Under the pieces are notes generated by a model that was not told the origin of the DNA, made no database searches, and saw only the letters and a program-made list of their open reading frames with translations. Positions 34,761-43,865 of a stretch of 51,226 nucleotides of DNA are shown in pieces. This DNA comes from Rhizobium sp. PDO1-076 (GTDB taxonomy: Bacteria; Pseudomonadota; Alphaproteobacteria; Rhizobiales; Rhizobiaceae), in assembly GCF_000247475.1 (NCBI RefSeq), contig NZ_AHZC01000122.1:1-51226 (forward strand), read 5' to 3'. Both the position numbers and the translations under genes were made by a program. Within the stretch, counting starts at the first letter, position 1. Every line of letters begins with the position of its first letter.

Positions 34761-35740
34761 AGCTTTCCTCCCAGTTCATCCTCGATATGCACGCGGATGA
34801 TCTCATCAAAGGAGGTTTCGGCAGTAAAGCCAAGTGCTTTTGCGCGCGTCGCCTCAAAGCCCGGAGCCCAGCCGGCGACCATCTTGATGATCATCTCATC
34901 CGGCTCGCGGCGGATCAGTGCAACTGCCTTGTCACCCGCGACGCGGCGCAGCGCTTCGATCTGTTCGCCAACCGTCGCGCTAAGCCCCGGCATGGAAAGA
35001 GCCCGACGCGGGCCGACCTTTTCCAGATCGATGGTCGCCCCATGGATGAGGAAGCCAACGGCGGAACGTGGAGACGTGTGCCAATGGCGAACGTCGTCGG
35101 ACACCGGCAGAATTGCTTGCTTGCCGACCAGCGGCTCGCGGAGAATATTGGAGAAGAAGCCAGAGGCTGCCTTGTTCGGCGTGCCGGGTCGAATGCAGAT
35201 CGTCGGCAGGCGGATGGCGATGCCGTCGAAGAGGCCGCGGCGGCTGTAGTCGGACAGCAGCAGTTCACAGATCGCCTTCTGGGTGCCGTAGCTGGTCAGC
35301 GGGGTGGTGTGGTAGTCGTCAGGGATCGGATAGGGCAGGGGTGCGCCGACGACCGCGATTGACGAGGTGAAGACGACGCGCGGCTTGTAGCCGTCTGCGC
35401 CATTGGCCAGGCGGATGGCGTCGAACAGATAGCGCGTGCCGTCGAGATTGATCCGGTAACCCTTCTCGAAATCGAGTTCGGCCTCGCCGGATACAATCGC
35501 GGCCAAGTGGAAAATTGCATCGGGCCGGGTAGCCACGAGTGCTTCGGCTTCGCCAGGCGAGGAAAGGTCAGCCTCTTTGGCATTGACCTTTCCAGCAAAG
35601 CCTTCAGGCCCCTGAGGGGTCACGACATCGACCAATGTCATTTCGGTGATCGGCTTGCCGCCGAGTTGTCCATCCGCAGTCAGTCTGGCGGCAAGTTTGC
35701 GGCCGACCATGCCGGCGGCACCGATGATCAGGATATGCAT
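34757..35740 (-). CDS. NAD-dependent epimerase/dehydratase, D-erythronate dehydrogenase (DenD)-like SDR
   Basis: 327 residues of extended short-chain dehydrogenase. GAAGMVG nucleotide motif, Ser of TSSIAVVG and YGTQK catalytic pair. The stretch VSGEAELDFEKGYRINLDGT is typical of the DenD subgroup, which oxidises D-erythronate. The usual partner genes of the DenD pathway (a kinase and isomerase) are absent, so here the substrate is more likely another aldonate or its ketone. First gene of the minus operon with the HIBADH-like and IlvD genes. Confidence 0.86.
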   Translation of the reverse strand: MHILIIGAAGMVGRKLAARLTADGQLGGKPITEMTLVDVVTPQGPEGFAGKVNAKEADLSSPGEAEALVATRPDAIFHLAAIVSGEAELDFEKGYRINLDGTRYLFDAIRLANGADGYKPRVVFTSSIAVVGAPLPYPIPDDYHTTPLTSYGTQKAICELLLSDYSRRGLFDGIAIRLPTICIRPGTPNKAASGFFSNILREPLVGKQAILPVSDDVRHWHTSPRSAVGFLIHGATIDLEKVGPRRALSMPGLSATVGEQIEALRRVAGDKAVALIRREPDEMIIKMVAGWAPGFEATRAKALGFTAETSFDEIIRVHIEDELGGKL

Positions 35741-35773
35741 CAGGTCTCTCCTCCCTGTTTCAATTCTGAGATC

Positions 35774-35793
35774 TCGTCGAGACGACTCGACGA
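35774..35793 (-). other. 8-bp inverted repeat upstream of the epimerase gene
   Basis: TCGTCGAG-ACGA-CTCGACGA, perfect 8-bp arms and a 4-nt loop, 34 nt upstream of the minus-strand epimerase start. It may be a second operator or a leader hairpin in the message. It differs in sequence from the neighbouring GntR-type site. Confidence 0.35.
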
Positions 35794-35812
35794 AAGACAG
35801 ATAAAATTTTGA

Positions 35813-35840
35813 TTGTAAGGTTGTCTGATAACCTTATATG
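35813..35840 (+). promoter_or_regulatory. Promoter of the FAD oxidase operon with GntR/FadR-type operator
   Basis: TTGTAA (35813-35818) and TATATG (35835-35840) form a -35/-10 pair with 16-nt spacing. The nearly perfect 21-bp palindrome 35816-35836, with arms TAAGGTT/AACCTTA and core GTCTGAT centred on 35826, overlaps the -35 and fills the spacer. Its core TTGTCTGATAA fits the loose FadR-subfamily GntR pattern. A shorter copy occurs near 38261. The FCD-type regulator at 37426-38142 is the expected binder. Confidence 0.6.
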
Positions 35841-35946
35841 CTTCGCTTGAAAACAGAATAGTTTGATTGCCTGCGAAATACACGCCCGGCCCGGAAGTGC
35901 TGCGGAGCGAAGGTTTCCATGGGGCAGTCCGATGGAAGGCAAGACA

Positions 35947-37392
35947 ATGAAGGCCGAGGCCATGAGCTCATCCGCGCAATTGCAGGCATCCCTCAGTGCA
36001 GCACTCACCAGCGACGTGGTGCTGACGCAGCCGGACGAGATGGTGCGTTTTTGCCGGGACTGGCACGGCGATGTCGCCAGCGGCGCGATCGCCGTGTTGC
36101 GCCCGCGCTCGACCGCAGAGGTTGCTGCTGCCGTTCTGATCTGCCGGGAGCTCAAGCTGTCGATTGTCCCTCAGGGTGGAAATACCGGTCTGGTGCTGGG
36201 TGGCGTGCCCGATCAGCCAGCAAGCCAGGTGGTTCTCAGCCTCGAGCGCATGAACGCGATCCGCAACATCGATGCGGATGATTTTTCGGCAGTTGTCGAG
36301 GCGGGCTGCATATTGTCGGAGGTCAAGGACGCAGTCGCCGAAAAGGACATGTATTTCCCGCTGGCGCTCGGCGCACAGGGGTCTTGCCGGATCGGCGGAA
36401 ATGTCTCGACCAATGCCGGCGGCATCAATGTGCTGCGCTATGGCATGACCCGCGAACTGGTGCTTGGTCTGGAGGTCGTCCTGCCGGACGGCAGTATCTT
36501 CAACGGCTTGTCGACCCTGCGCAAGGACAATCGTGGCGTCGACCTGAAGCAGATCTTCATCGGCGCCGAAGGCACGCTTGGCATCATCACCGCCGTTTCG
36601 ATCAAGTTGATGCCTTTCCCCGACCAGGTGGCAACGGCCCTGCTCGGGCTGAATTCGCTCGACGACGCCATCACGCTTTACCGACGCGCCCGCCGCGATT
36701 GCTGCGACCTGATGTCGGCCTTCGAGTTCATGCCGCCGCTTGCCTTTGTTCTGGCGCGGGAAGCGATCCCGGATCTGGCCATGCCGATTGCCGGTGACTA
36801 TCCGGCCTACGTGCTGATGGAGATTTCGGGCTCTGGCCTCGTCGATATCGCCGACCTGATGGAGCGCTTCCTCGGTGGCGTCATGGAAGACGGCCTCGTG
36901 GTCGATGGGGTGATTGCCGCATCGCAGGCGCAGGCGCGCAATCTTTGGCTGTTTCGCGAGGGCATGAACGAGGGGCAGGCCAAGCGCGGGCCGCATATGC
37001 GCACCGATATCTCCGTGCCGCTTTCGCGTCTTGCCGATTTCGTTCGCGATGCGGAGCAGGCGGTCTCAGAAGCGCTTCCCGATTGCATCAGCGTGTCCTA
37101 TGGCCATGTCGGCGATGGCAATGTGCACCTGAATGTCCTGCCACCCTCCGGCAGTTCGCCGGATGAGATCGCCGCCAGGATCTACGAGGCGAAGACGGTG
37201 GTGAACCGGGTTCTTGACGAATACCATGGCAGCATCAGCGCCGAGCACGGTATCGGTCGCCTGAAGCGTGACGATTTCGAAGCGCGCCTGGATCCCTCGC
37301 GCCGCGCATTGCTGTCCGCCCTGAAGCAAGCCATCGATCCGTCGATGGTGATGAACCCGGGCTGCCAATTGAATTTCCCCGGCATATCGTAG
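35947..37392 (+). CDS. FAD-linked 2-hydroxyacid dehydrogenase (GlcD/D-lactate DH family)
   Basis: 481 residues. FAD-binding type 4 domain (PQGGNTGLVLGG, GGNVSTNAGGINVLRYGMTRE, IGAEGTLGIIT) and C-terminal FAD oxidase domain with metal/substrate motifs YGHVGDGNVHLNV and SAEHGIGRLKRD. Members oxidise D-lactate, D-2-hydroxyglutarate or glycolate and feed electrons to the quinone pool. The start at 35947 (MKAEAMSS) has GGAAGG upstream. In this cluster it could oxidise an end-product hydroxyacid. Lies 34 nt upstream of the GntR gene in the same operon. Confidence 0.9.
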   Translation: MKAEAMSSSAQLQASLSAALTSDVVLTQPDEMVRFCRDWHGDVASGAIAVLRPRSTAEVAAAVLICRELKLSIVPQGGNTGLVLGGVPDQPASQVVLSLERMNAIRNIDADDFSAVVEAGCILSEVKDAVAEKDMYFPLALGAQGSCRIGGNVSTNAGGINVLRYGMTRELVLGLEVVLPDGSIFNGLSTLRKDNRGVDLKQIFIGAEGTLGIITAVSIKLMPFPDQVATALLGLNSLDDAITLYRRARRDCCDLMSAFEFMPPLAFVLAREAIPDLAMPIAGDYPAYVLMEISGSGLVDIADLMERFLGGVMEDGLVVDGVIAASQAQARNLWLFREGMNEGQAKRGPHMRTDISVPLSRLADFVRDAEQAVSEALPDCISVSYGHVGDGNVHLNVLPPSGSSPDEIAARIYEAKTVVNRVLDEYHGSISAEHGIGRLKRDDFEARLDPSRRALLSALKQAIDPSMVMNPGCQLNFPGIS

Positions 37393-37425
37393 AATAGTCT
37401 GGCATCATCAGGGACGGACACCAAC

Positions 37426-38142
37426 ATGACGGCGGATTTCAGCCAGATCAGACGGATCGAACATCTTCCGGCGCGCATCGCCGGCCATATCGGCAAGGAG
37501 ATTGCCGAAGGGCGGATCAAGCCCGGAGAAAAGCTGCCGACCGAGCATATCCTGGCCAAGACATTCGGCGTCAGCCGCTCCGTTGTTCGCGAGGCAATCG
37601 CCCAGTTGCGCAACGAGGGCCTTGTCGATACGCGTCAGGGTGTAGGTGCATTCGTCACCGAAGGCATGGGGCGTGGTTCCATCCGTATCGAGCAAACCGA
37701 TCTGCATCATCGCGACAGCTTTCGCAGCCTGTTCCAACTGCGCATCCCGTTGGAAATCGAGGCGGCGGGTCTTGCTGCCGTCCATCACGATGACGCCGAT
37801 CTGAAGAAATTGGACGACTCGCTGGCGCAGATGACCGGTGCCGACAAATGGACGGACCAAGGCATCGTTGCCGACCTGATTTTTCACCGGACGCTGGCCG
37901 CTGCTACCCACAACGAGTATTTTCCGTTGTTCATCGGTTTCATCGCCGAGCGCATTAGTCTTGCGATCAATGCAGCTCGCGCTGCCGCCGTTCTCGAAGA
38001 AATCGTCGAGACCACGATCGCCGAGCATGTGGCCATCCGCGATGCCGTGGTCACGCGCGATCCCGCGAAAGCGCGCGCAGCAATGCACGATCACCTGATG
38101 GGGGCCGCCGGCCGACTCGACCTGACGCTGGAAATTTTCTGA
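37426..38142 (+). CDS. GntR family regulator, FadR (FCD) subfamily
   Basis: 238 residues. N-terminal winged helix (ARIAGHIGKEIAEGRIKPGEKL with the recognition segment SRSVVREAI) followed by an all-helical FCD ligand domain with the usual metal-binding Asp/His pattern (ADLIFHRTL, later EHVAIRDAV). Such proteins repress sugar-acid and hydroxyacid operons and release DNA on binding the acid. It is co-transcribed with the FAD oxidase and sits in the centre of the island, so it probably controls both the divergent operon and the XylX/TRAP operon. Confidence 0.92.
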   Translation: MTADFSQIRRIEHLPARIAGHIGKEIAEGRIKPGEKLPTEHILAKTFGVSRSVVREAIAQLRNEGLVDTRQGVGAFVTEGMGRGSIRIEQTDLHHRDSFRSLFQLRIPLEIEAAGLAAVHHDDADLKKLDDSLAQMTGADKWTDQGIVADLIFHRTLAAATHNEYFPLFIGFIAERISLAINAARAAAVLEEIVETTIAEHVAIRDAVVTRDPAKARAAMHDHLMGAAGRLDLTLEIF

Positions 38143-38253
38143 GCCCTACGGACGGGCCGACCGGTCGATATGTGCAGCATACAGGTTTTTGGCGGGCTTT
38201 GCGCCTTAGGGTCTGGACAGGCCGGGCAAGTCGCTTTAAAAACGCATGAGGAG

Positions 38254-38274
38254 CGTTGTCAGACATCCTGACAA
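38254..38274 (+). promoter_or_regulatory. Second candidate GntR operator, upstream of the XylX-like gene
   Basis: The stretch CGTTGTCAGACATCC (38254-38268) matches the core of the operator at 35816-35836 (GGTTGTCTGATAACC) at 11 of 15 positions and has the internal palindrome TGTC-A-GACA. It also forms a larger inverted repeat TTGTCAG (38256-38262) / CTGACAA (38268-38274). About 60 nt upstream of the start codon at 38330. No confident -35/-10 pair is visible. Confidence 0.45.
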
Positions 38275-38329
38275 TAGGGCAAGTGGCGCTGGAGGGCGCG
38301 CTTGTGCTGGATAGTGTGGAGGACTGCAT

Positions 38330-39508
38330 TTGAATTCCGAACGTGTACTGCGTGCAGAGACCATCTTGCCCGATGATGCCGCCGATGCGCTTCTGGTCGG
38401 TCGCGTCTGGTCGAAGGCCAGCGCTGGTCCGTGCCCGGTCATGGTCTCCGGCGGTCGCCTTCTGGATCTGACGACGATTGCCGCAACCATGTCGGCGCTC
38501 CTGGAAAAAGACGACCTCGCTGATCTCCTGCGCAATGCTTCCCGGGCGTCCGGCCTGGCTGACCTTGGCAGCCTCGATGACTTCCTGTCCGGCGAAAAAG
38601 GCATGGTCCTGGCGCCGATCGACCTGCAGGCGGTGAAAGCTGCCGGCGTGACCTTTGCCGACAGCATGCTGGAGCGCGTCATCGAAGAGCAGGCCAAGGG
38701 CGATCCGCTCAGGGCCCAGGCGATCCGTGGCAAGCTTGCCCCCGTTCTCGGTGACAGTCTGCGCGGACTTGTCGCCGGCTCCGAACAGGCGGCCAAGGTC
38801 AAGGCTCTGCTGCAGGACATGGGCCTGTGGTCGCAATATCTGGAAGTCGGTATTGGCCCGGACGCCGAGATCTTTACCAAGTCCCAGCCGATGTCGTCCG
38901 TGGGCTGCGGCGCGCTTGTCGGCATTCATCCGATTTCGCAATGGAACAACCCCGAGCCTGAAGTTGTTCTGGCCTTACGTTCCGACGGAACGATCGTCGG
39001 CGCCACGCTCGGCAATGACGTGAACCTACGTGATGTGGAGGGGCGTTCAGCCCTGCTGCTCGGCAAGGCCAAGGACAACAATGCATCCTGTTCGATCGGC
39101 CCGTTCATCCGGCTCTTTGATGACGCCTTCACGATGGACGATCTGCGCCGTGTCCGGGTTGCGTTGCGGGTGTCCGGTGACGACGGCTTTGAAATGACCG
39201 GCGAGAGCCCGATGGAAGCCATCAGCCGTTCGCCGGAAAACCTTGCATCGCAATTGATGAACCGCAATCATCAGTATCCGGATGGCGCGGTGCTTTTTCT
39301 CGGTACGATGTTTGCTCCAGTCAAGGACCGGCGTGGCGTGGGCCTCGGCTTCACCCATGAGGTTGGCGACAAGGTCGAAATTTCGACAGGCAAGCTCGGG
39401 CGTCTGGTCAACTGGGTAGAGCGCAGCGATGTCTGCCCGGAATGGACATTTGGCGTCAGCGCACTCATTCGCAATCTGGCCGGTCGTGGTCTTCTGGAAA
39501 AGGCGTGA
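38330..39508 (+). CDS. FAH-family 2-keto-3-deoxypentonate dehydratase (XylX-like)
   Basis: 392 residues of the fumarylacetoacetate hydrolase superfamily. Conserved block QAVKAAGVTFADSMLERVIEE, EVGIGPDAEIFTKSQPM, and PEPEVVLAL with acidic metal ligands; length and sequence closely fit Caulobacter XylX, which dehydrates 2-keto-3-deoxy-D-xylonate to alpha-ketoglutarate semialdehyde. TTG start with GGAGG 7 nt upstream. First gene of an operon with the TRAP importer, just after the GntR gene. Partner of the IlvD-type dehydratase encoded at 32060. Confidence 0.9.
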   Translation: MNSERVLRAETILPDDAADALLVGRVWSKASAGPCPVMVSGGRLLDLTTIAATMSALLEKDDLADLLRNASRASGLADLGSLDDFLSGEKGMVLAPIDLQAVKAAGVTFADSMLERVIEEQAKGDPLRAQAIRGKLAPVLGDSLRGLVAGSEQAAKVKALLQDMGLWSQYLEVGIGPDAEIFTKSQPMSSVGCGALVGIHPISQWNNPEPEVVLALRSDGTIVGATLGNDVNLRDVEGRSALLLGKAKDNNASCSIGPFIRLFDDAFTMDDLRRVRVALRVSGDDGFEMTGESPMEAISRSPENLASQLMNRNHQYPDGAVLFLGTMFAPVKDRRGVGLGFTHEVGDKVEISTGKLGRLVNWVERSDVCPEWTFGVSALIRNLAGRGLLEKA

Positions 39509-39516
39509 GGAACACC

Positions 39517-40050
39517 ATGCAAAAGGCAATTGACCTCTTCTACCGCTTCCTTGAGCTTCTGCTGATCCTCTTGCTGTCGGGCATGGCGATCATGGTCTTC
39601 GTCAACGTGATCATGCGTTACGGCTTCAATTCCGGCATCAACGTCTCCGAGGAACTGTCCCGCTACTTCTTCGTCTGGCTGACCTTCATCGGTGCCGTGG
39701 TGGCATTCCGTGAGCATGGTCACCTTGGCATCGAGACGTTGGTGATGTTCCTGTCGCGCCGCGGCCGCATCATCTGCATGGGCCTTTCAAACCTGGTGGT
39801 CATCGTCTGTTCGGGTATCTTCTTCTGGGGAACATGGAAGCAGTTTCCAATCAATGCCAGCATGTCGGCGCCGGTCACCGGCATGTCGATGATCTGGGTC
39901 TATGGCGTCGGCCTCTTCACGGGCGCTGGCATGACGATCATTGCGCTGGAACGCCTGATCCGCCTGTTGACTGGGCGTGTCACGGATGAGGAAATCTCCG
40001 CCTTTGCCGGCGAAAACCTGACAATCGAACAGCTGGCGGAGCGTACCTGA
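39517..40050 (+). CDS. TRAP transporter small permease (DctQ)
   Basis: 177 residues with four membrane segments (LLLILLLSGMAIMVFVNV at about 15-32 is the first). 8 nt after the XylX stop; its stop overlaps the dctM start by 1 nt. Forms the importer with the large permease and binding protein downstream. Probable substrate: an aldonic (sugar) acid, from context. Confidence 0.9.
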   Translation: MQKAIDLFYRFLELLLILLLSGMAIMVFVNVIMRYGFNSGINVSEELSRYFFVWLTFIGAVVAFREHGHLGIETLVMFLSRRGRIICMGLSNLVVIVCSGIFFWGTWKQFPINASMSAPVTGMSMIWVYGVGLFTGAGMTIIALERLIRLLTGRVTDEEISAFAGENLTIEQLAERT

Positions 40051-41327
40051 TGACACTTCTGGTTTTTATCGGGTCGCTGCTTGGCGCCATGGCGATCGGC
40101 GTGCCGGTCGCCTTCGCTCTCATGTTCTGCGGCGTCATTCTCATGTGGTTCATGGGCATGTTCAACACGCAGATCATCGCGCAGAACATGATCGCTGGCG
40201 CCGACACCTTCACGCTACTGGCGATCCCCTTCTTCATTCTCGCCGGCGAACTGATGAACTCCGGCGGATTGTCGCGCCGTATCATCGACTTCGCGATCGC
40301 CTGTGTCGGCCATATCCGTGGCGGTCTCGGCATCGTCGCAATCATGGCAGCCATCATCATGGCCAGCATTTCCGGCTCGGCTGCGGCTGATACCGCAGCG
40401 CTTGCCGCCATTCTGCTGCCGATGATGGCAAAGGCCGGCTATAATGTTCCGCGCGCCGGGGGCCTGATTGCAGCCGGCGGTATCATTGCTCCGGTTATTC
40501 CGCCGTCGATGGCCTTCATCGTCTTCGGTGTAGCCGCGAACGTCTCCATCACCCAGTTGTTCATGGCCGGCATCGTGCCTGGCATCATGATGGGCCTTTC
40601 GCTTGTCGTCGCCTGGCTGATCGTCGTGCGCAAGGACAATGTCCAACCGCTGCCAAAGGCTCCGATGTCGGAACGCATGACCGCGACCGGCCGTGCGCTT
40701 TGGGCACTCGGCATGCCGGTGATCATCCTCGGCGGCATCAAGGCGGGTATCATGACTCCGACCGAAGCCGCCGTGATCGCGGCCGCCTATGCGATGTTTG
40801 TCGGCATGGTCATCTACCGGGAACTGAAGCCGAGAGACCTGCCACGAGTCATCCTGCAGGCCGCCAAGACGACCTCGGTGATCATGTTTCTGGTCTGCGC
40901 CGCGCTGGTTTCTGCATGGCTGATCACCGCCGCAAACATCCCGGCTGAAATCGCTGGCTATATTGAGCCGTTGATCGACCGCCCGATGCTTTTGATGTTT
41001 GTCATCATGATCCTCGTGCTGGTTGTCGGCACAGCACTCGACTTGACACCGACCATCCTGATCCTGACGCCTGTCCTGATGCCGATCATCAAGCAGGCGG
41101 GCATCGACCCCGTCTATTTCGGCGTCATGTTCATCATGAACAACTGTATCGGCCTGATTACGCCGCCCGTTGGCGTGGTGCTCAACGTCGTCAGCGGCGT
41201 CGGTCGCATCCCGCTCGGCAAGGTCACCGCAGGCGTCTGGCCGTTCCTTCTGGCGCAGACAATCGTGCTGTTCCTCTTGGTCCTATTCCCGGACCTTGTC
41301 CTCGTGCCTGCCCGCTGGCTGCATTAG
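40050..41327 (+). CDS. TRAP transporter large permease (DctM)
   Basis: 425 residues with about 12 hydrophobic segments. DctM landmarks: IPFFILAGELMNSGGLS, ISGSAAADTAAL, VIPPSMAFI and LITPPVGVVLN. Main translocation subunit, coupled by 1-nt overlap to DctQ and followed by the binding protein 47 nt later. Confidence 0.92.
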   Translation: MTLLVFIGSLLGAMAIGVPVAFALMFCGVILMWFMGMFNTQIIAQNMIAGADTFTLLAIPFFILAGELMNSGGLSRRIIDFAIACVGHIRGGLGIVAIMAAIIMASISGSAAADTAALAAILLPMMAKAGYNVPRAGGLIAAGGIIAPVIPPSMAFIVFGVAANVSITQLFMAGIVPGIMMGLSLVVAWLIVVRKDNVQPLPKAPMSERMTATGRALWALGMPVIILGGIKAGIMTPTEAAVIAAAYAMFVGMVIYRELKPRDLPRVILQAAKTTSVIMFLVCAALVSAWLITAANIPAEIAGYIEPLIDRPMLLMFVIMILVLVVGTALDLTPTILILTPVLMPIIKQAGIDPVYFGVMFIMNNCIGLITPPVGVVLNVVSGVGRIPLGKVTAGVWPFLLAQTIVLFLLVLFPDLVLVPARWLH

Positions 41328-41374
41328 CAGCCTTCGGCAACACCAATCTCACTCAACCATCCTGGGAGGATATT

Positions 41375-42379
41375 ATGAGAAAACTGCTTCTAGCCACCAC
41401 CGCGATCGCATTCGGCCTGTCCGCTGCTGCTCCGGCATTTGCCGAGTTCAACGACCGCAACATCCGCATTTCGAACGGCATCAATGCCGACCATCCGGTC
41501 GGCAACGGCATCAAGGCGATGCAGGCTTGCCTGGACGAAAAGTCAGGCGGCAAGCTGAAGATCACTGCATTCTGGGGCGGCGCACTCGGCGGCGACCTTC
41601 AGGCAACCCAGGCGCTGCGTTCGGGCGTTCAGGAAGGCGTTGTCACCTCGTCTTCGCCGCTCGTCGGCATCATCCCGGCACTTGGCGTCTTCGACCTGCC
41701 GTTCCTCTTCGGCACGCCGCAGGAAGCCTATACCGTGCTTGACGGCAAGTTCGGCGACATGATGAACGAGAAGCTCGAAGCTGCCGGCCTGGTCAATCTG
41801 GCCTACTGGGAGAACGGTTTCCGCAACCTGTCGAACTCCGTTCGACCGGTCACCAAGTGGGAAGACTTCTCGGGGATGAAGGTTCGCGTCATGCAGAACA
41901 ACATCTTCCTCGACACCTTCCAGAACCTTGGTGCGAACGCCACGCCAATGGCATTCGGCGAGGTCTTCTCGGCGTTGGAAACCAATGCGATCGACGCACA
42001 GGAAAATCCCTATGTGACGATCGACACGTCGAAGTTCTATGAAGTCCAGAAGTACATCACCGAGACCAACCACGCCTATACGCCGTTCCTGCTTCTGTTC
42101 TCCAAGGCAATCTTCGACACCTACACGCCTGAAGAGCAGGCTGCTCTTCGCGAATGTGCCGTTGTGGGTCGCGATGAAGAGCGCAAGGTCATCCAGGAAC
42201 TGAACAAGACCTCGCTCGAAAAGATCAAGGCAGCCGGTCTCGAAGTGAACGTCCTGTCGCCGGAAGAGCAGGCACGTATTCGCGAAAAGTCGATGGTTGT
42301 CTACGAAAAGCACAAGGCTGAAATCGGCGCCGACGTGGTCGATGCGATCATTGCCGAGCTTGCCGCGATCCGCAAGTAA
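41375..42379 (+). CDS. TRAP transporter substrate-binding protein (DctP family), sugar-acid candidate
   Basis: 334 residues. Sec signal peptide MRKLLLATTAIAF with cleavage after PAFA. The mature protein keeps the DctP fold and the conserved Arg in GMKVRVMQN expected to bind the carboxylate. GGGAGGATATT precedes the ATG. Last gene of the XylX-TRAP operon, ending at a strong terminator. Unlike the quinate-cluster binding protein it has no twin-Arg signal. Confidence 0.92.
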   Translation: MRKLLLATTAIAFGLSAAAPAFAEFNDRNIRISNGINADHPVGNGIKAMQACLDEKSGGKLKITAFWGGALGGDLQATQALRSGVQEGVVTSSSPLVGIIPALGVFDLPFLFGTPQEAYTVLDGKFGDMMNEKLEAAGLVNLAYWENGFRNLSNSVRPVTKWEDFSGMKVRVMQNNIFLDTFQNLGANATPMAFGEVFSALETNAIDAQENPYVTIDTSKFYEVQKYITETNHAYTPFLLLFSKAIFDTYTPEEQAALRECAVVGRDEERKVIQELNKTSLEKIKAAGLEVNVLSPEEQARIREKSMVVYEKHKAEIGADVVDAIIAELAAIRK

Positions 42380-42408
42380 TCGTCTGACCGCATTTGACTG
42401 AGAAGAGC

Positions 42409-42443
42409 GGGGACCGAAGCCATGAGCTTCGGTCCCCTTTTTA
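42409..42443 (+). terminator. Rho-independent terminator of the XylX/TRAP operon
   Basis: GGGGACCGAAGC, loop CATGA, GCTTCGGTCCCC (12-bp perfect stem) followed by TTTTTA. Thirty nucleotides after the DctP stop. This is the clearest intrinsic terminator in the window, and separates the operon from the enolase gene. Confidence 0.9.
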
Positions 42444-42628
42444 TAGTAGTTCATTTCCGGGTGGCACGCAGTGATCGCCGGGCGATGAATGGTGCGTGAC
42501 CGACCGATGCACCGTATCTGCAAATGGCGGCGGCAATTTCTCAGCGAGCGCCGCGATGACAAGAATATTGATCAAGGCACAAAGGCCGTGCTGACTGCAG
42601 GCCCTCTTGATCGCGGAGGAGGAATCCC

Positions 42629-43831
42629 ATGAAGATAACCAGCCTTGAAACGGTGCGCGTTGCCGAACGCGCCAATCTCCTATGGCTGCTTGTGCATACC
42701 GATGAGGGCATTACCGGTCTCGGCGAAACCTTTTTCGGTGCCGAAACGGTCGAAGCCTATGTGCATGAATATATCGCACCACGGGTCATCGGTCGTGATC
42801 CGTTGCAGATCGATCTGCTCGCAGCCGACCTGGTTGGTTATCTCGGTTTTCGCTCGTCCGGTGCCGAGGTACGCGGCAATTCTGCCTTCGACATCGCGCT
42901 CTGGGACATTTTCGGCAAGGCGACGGGTATGCCGATTGCCCAACTGCTGGGCGGCTTCACCCGTCGCGAGATCCGCACCTACAATACATGCGCCGGCACC
43001 GAATACATCAAAAAGGCGACAGGGCAGACAACTGCCAATTACGGACTATCGGAAGGTCGCGACTATGACGATCTGAACGGCTTCCTGCACAATGCCGATG
43101 AGTTGGCCCATTCGTTGCTTGAGGAGGGCATCACCGCGATGAAGATCTGGCCGTTTGATGCGGCCGCTGAAAAGACCCGCGGCCAGTATATCTCGATGCC
43201 GGATCTGAAACAGGCGCTTCAGCCATTTGAAAAGATCCGCGCGGCTGTCGGCGACAAGATGGATATCATGGTCGAGTTTCACTCGATGTGGCAGCTGTTG
43301 CCGGCCATGCAGATCGCCAAGGCACTGACGCCCTATAACACGTTCTGGCATGAAGACCCGATCAAGATGGACAGCTTGGCCAGTCTTGCACGCTACGCAG
43401 CCGTTTCGCCGGCGCCGATTTCGGCGTCCGAAACCCTCGGTTCGCGCTGGGCGTTCCGCGATCTTCTGGAAACCGGGGCTGCCGGCGTGATGATGCTCGA
43501 CATTTCCTGGTGCGGCGGCCTGTCGGAGGCGCGAAAGATTGCTTCGATGGCGGAGGCCTGGCATCTGCCGGTCGCGCCACATGACTGCACTGGTCCGGTG
43601 GTGCTTTGTGCCTCGACCCACCTGTCGCTCAATGCACCCAACGCGTTGGTCCAGGAAAGTGTCCGGGCGTTCTACCGCACATGGTATCGCGATCTGGTCA
43701 CGGCGTTGCCGGAAGTGAAAAACGGCATGATCACCGTGCCGCCAGGCCCGGGTCTTGGCATGGAACTGAACCCTGAACTGGATCGGGCCTTTACTGTCAG
43801 CCGCCGCATGTCGGATGTGACCAGCCTGTAG
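42629..43831 (+). CDS. Mandelate racemase/enolase superfamily protein, probable sugar-acid dehydratase
   Basis: 400 residues with the enolase-superfamily cap and barrel. Likely metal ligands in MVEFHSMW, WHEDPI and SASET, with a base His in APHDCTGP and Lys in AMKIWPF. The family includes dehydratases for galactonate, arabinonate, lyxonate and similar acids. In this island it may act on a second aldonate isomer or feed the same ketodeoxy intermediate. GGAGGAATCCC precedes the ATG. Own promoter after the terminator. Confidence 0.88.
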   Translation: MKITSLETVRVAERANLLWLLVHTDEGITGLGETFFGAETVEAYVHEYIAPRVIGRDPLQIDLLAADLVGYLGFRSSGAEVRGNSAFDIALWDIFGKATGMPIAQLLGGFTRREIRTYNTCAGTEYIKKATGQTTANYGLSEGRDYDDLNGFLHNADELAHSLLEEGITAMKIWPFDAAAEKTRGQYISMPDLKQALQPFEKIRAAVGDKMDIMVEFHSMWQLLPAMQIAKALTPYNTFWHEDPIKMDSLASLARYAAVSPAPISASETLGSRWAFRDLLETGAAGVMMLDISWCGGLSEARKIASMAEAWHLPVAPHDCTGPVVLCASTHLSLNAPNALVQESVRAFYRTWYRDLVTALPEVKNGMITVPPGPGLGMELNPELDRAFTVSRRMSDVTSL

Positions 43832-43865
43832 TGCGTGAATAAAAAGAGAATTTGGGAGGATTTGC

